This document shows, one piece after another, positions 63,004 to 64,000 of a stretch of DNA of 64,000 nucleotides; position 1 is the stretch's first letter, and each line of letters begins with the position of its first letter. This DNA comes from an uncultured Flavobacteriales bacterium (GTDB taxonomy: Bacteria; Bacteroidota; Bacteroidia; Flavobacteriales; Crocinitomicaceae). The translations under genes were made by a program, and so were the position numbers. The stretch is from contig CAMLIF010000001.1 in NCBI GenBank assembly GCA_946479985.1, positions 1 through 64,000 on the forward strand, given 5' to 3'. The notes under the pieces were generated by a model. That model was not told the origin of the DNA. It searched no databases and was given only the letters and a program-made list of their open reading frames with translations.

Positions 63004-63034
63004 AAAAAAGGGCTATCTTTCGATAACCCTTTTT
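63004..63034 (-). terminator. Intrinsic terminator after tRNA-Asn
   Basis: AAAAGGG-TATC pairs with GATA-CCCTTTT around TTTC, with one internal mismatch. On the minus strand it ends in TTTTTT, directly after the tRNA 3' end. Confidence 0.8.
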
Positions 63035-63035
63035 G

Positions 63036-63109
63036 CTCCCTCTGCTGGACTCGAACCAGCGACCCTCTGATTAACAGTCAGATGCTCTAACCAACTGAGC
63101 TAAGAAGGA
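63036..63109 (-). tRNA. tRNA-Asn (anticodon GTT)
   Basis: On the minus strand the acceptor TCCTTCT pairs with AGAGGGA (one G-U pair), and the discriminator is G. The D-arm AGCTCAGTTGGTTAGAGC, anticodon stem-loop CTGACTGTTAATCAG with GTT at 63073-63075 (plus-strand numbering), and T-arm GCTGGTTCGAGTCCAGC are all canonical. CCA is not encoded. Confidence 0.96.
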
Positions 63110-63127
63110 ATCTCGTTTTAGAGGTTG

Positions 63128-63135
63128 CAAATATA
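63128..63135 (-). promoter_or_regulatory. -7 box TATATTTG upstream of tRNA-Asn
   Basis: The minus strand reads TATATTTG, matching TAnnTTTG, 18 bp before the tRNA. TGTG lies at the -33 distance, one base from TTTG. Confidence 0.45.
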
Positions 63136-63220
63136 ATCAAAGAAATATTTCCAGCACATATTTAAACCAAAAAAAATTCAAAAACAGTAGTAAAATCGGC
63201 TATTTAACTGACTTTCAAGG

Positions 63221-63673
63221 CTAAAAATCTTCCTCTGCAAGCGTAAAATCTTCTAAAGAGGCGTCCAATCCGTCGTCTTCGCAATCACTTTCATTGTCGT
63301 CGACCATATCGAACGGCATCTCAGAGTCGCATTTGGCAGGACGTAAAATGTTGGTTTTTGAAACGTTTAACCGGATTTCCGATTTATATGAGCCATCTTC
63401 CTGCAAGTATGTTTTAGCAAATGGGGCTCCGATCAATTCAACAAGTGCTCCTTTCTTCAGGAAATCCAGAATTCGCATGTTGGCGCCTTCTTTTTTCCAA
63501 ATGGTACAATTTACCCACGTTGTTTTGGTTCTTGCTTCCCCGGTGCGTTTATCGCGCCAGTTTTTATTATGAGCTACAGGAAAGTTGATAGCAACTACTC
63601 CCCGTTCCATGCGTTTTACAAGCGCATCCTTTCCAATATTACCAATTAAACGTGTCTCAAATATCGTTGCCAT
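63221..63673 (-). CDS. ssb: Single-stranded DNA-binding protein
   Basis: 150 aa. The OB-fold at about 1-110 shows ATIFETRLIGNIGKDALVKR, FPVAHNKNWRDKRTGEARTK, TTWVNCTIWKK, and LKKGALVELIGAPFAKTY. A short acidic tail ends in AEEDF, which keeps the acidic-then-Phe character of the SSB tip but not the canonical DDDIPF. The linker is shorter than in E. coli SSB. It coats single-stranded DNA in replication and repair. It may be a secondary SSB, as Bacteroidota often carry two. Confidence 0.92.
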   Translation of the reverse strand: MATIFETRLIGNIGKDALVKRMERGVVAINFPVAHNKNWRDKRTGEARTKTTWVNCTIWKKEGANMRILDFLKKGALVELIGAPFAKTYLQEDGSYKSEIRLNVSKTNILRPAKCDSEMPFDMVDDNESDCEDDGLDASLEDFTLAEEDF

Positions 63674-63714
63674 GAATAGTTTAAATCATTAATGCAGCAC
63701 TTTTGCAAGCCACA

Positions 63715-63722
63715 CAAATATA
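63715..63722 (-). promoter_or_regulatory. -7 box TATATTTG upstream of ssb
   Basis: The minus strand reads TATATTTG, matching TAnnTTTG, about 41 bp before the ssb start. No -33 TTTG. Confidence 0.35.
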
Positions 63723-63739
63723 CAATATTTAACATAAAG

Positions 63740-64000
63740 TTATTTGGTTGCAATAATCGCATCTTTGAATCCTTTCGACTGAACTTCCTTCTGATATTTT
63801 TGAGCCTCTTCCCTTGTTGTAAATGATCCGGAAGTGTACTTGTACTTGTAGCCGCTTTGAGAAACCTGCGTTCTTGAAACTGACTTACTTAATTTGGTGA
63901 ACGGGCTCTTTTCCGTGTCCATCCATTCCTTCGAACTCATAATTTGTACAGTATATGTGACTGATGAGCTATTCGAAGTTCCTTTGGAAGATGCTGTTGT
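63740..64000 (-). CDS. SPOR-domain protein, C-terminal part, probably N-acetylmuramoyl-L-alanine amidase
   Basis: The frame is open to the window edge, so the N-terminus lies outside. The 86 visible residues hold a Ser/Thr-rich linker (SSKGTSNSSSVTYTVQI) and then a SPOR-like domain: SQSGYKYKYTSGSFTTREEA and KGFKDAIIATK at the end. This tail is typical of Bacteroidota cell-wall amidases and binds denuded peptidoglycan at division sites. The amidase assignment is an inference, because the catalytic domain is not in view. Confidence 0.65.
   Translation of the reverse strand, partial: TTASSKGTSNSSSVTYTVQIMSSKEWMDTEKSPFTKLSKSVSRTQVSQSGYKYKYTSGSFTTREEAQKYQKEVQSKGFKDAIIATK

Overview
The window is about 64 kb from a member of the Bacteroidota, most likely Flavobacteriales and possibly the Fluviicola/Crocinitomicaceae area. 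That placement is inference. It rests on several large secreted proteins ending in the type IX secretion (T9SS) sorting domain (FPNPTxG near the end, terminal KITKQ/KLIK/VIQK), on promoters of the Bacteroidota type (TTTG or TTG, about 19 bp, TAnnTTTG), on SprB repeats, and on AT-rich sequence. No phage, insertion sequence, rRNA operon or CRISPR array was seen. Most of the window looks like ordinary chromosome.

Layout. 1-12.2 kb: the end of cutC, then minus-strand genes for two T9SS cargo proteins (one a metzincin-like protease), a GH92 mannosidase, AMP nucleosidase, a DUF4143-type ATPase, a TraB/GumN protein and hutI. 12.3-20 kb: a CotH/P-domain T9SS protein, tRNA-Leu(CAA) with a structured leader, a four-helix-bundle gene broken by an in-frame TGA, a pyridoxamine-oxidase-fold protein, a GT4 glycosyltransferase, an SDR, a frameshifted ridA and a lipase-like protein. 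20-24.6 kb: a tripartite hybrid histidine kinase and a sigma-54-type response regulator, bracketed by copies of one palindromic motif, with an unusual intergenic region next to them that holds a 41-codon ORF. 24.7-39.4 kb: a ClC channel, an S41 peptidase, aspS, PhoH with a PIN domain, two large T9SS proteins, and an overlapping pair (M48 peptidase plus an unknown secreted protein). 39.6-46.5 kb: cysS, rnpA-ctp, an O-antigen-ligase-like protein and mgtE. 46.7-52.9 kb: a GbsR/MarR-TolC-adaptor-RND efflux operon behind a clear promoter with a 38-bp symmetric dyad. 53-59.7 kb: a fasciclin protein, then an ECF sigma/small membrane protein/CpxP-CnrX-like/MbnP/MbnH-type di-heme/YHYH/YHYH cluster. 59.7-64 kb: an SH3-domain protein, a lipoprotein, an unknown protein, tRNA-Asn with a partial 3'-end duplicate, ssb, and a SPOR-domain C-terminus.

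The best candidate for an undescribed system is 53,968-59,653. An ECF sigma factor and two small membrane proteins resemble in layout the CnrH-CnrY-CnrX metal-sensing module. They are translationally coupled to a MbnP copper-protein/di-heme MbnH-type enzyme pair and are followed by two secreted YHYH proteins. A bipartite promoter-like motif (GAAGG, 16 bp, CGTCTAA) occurs twice in the cluster, each time just before a start codon. The second candidate is the kinase/regulator locus: TTTCATTTTGAA occurs four times around it, and two copies sit as a tandem 20 bp apart upstream of the small ORF. Where several starts were possible, I preferred the ATG that directly precedes a signal peptide or that lies downstream of a recognisable -7 box.
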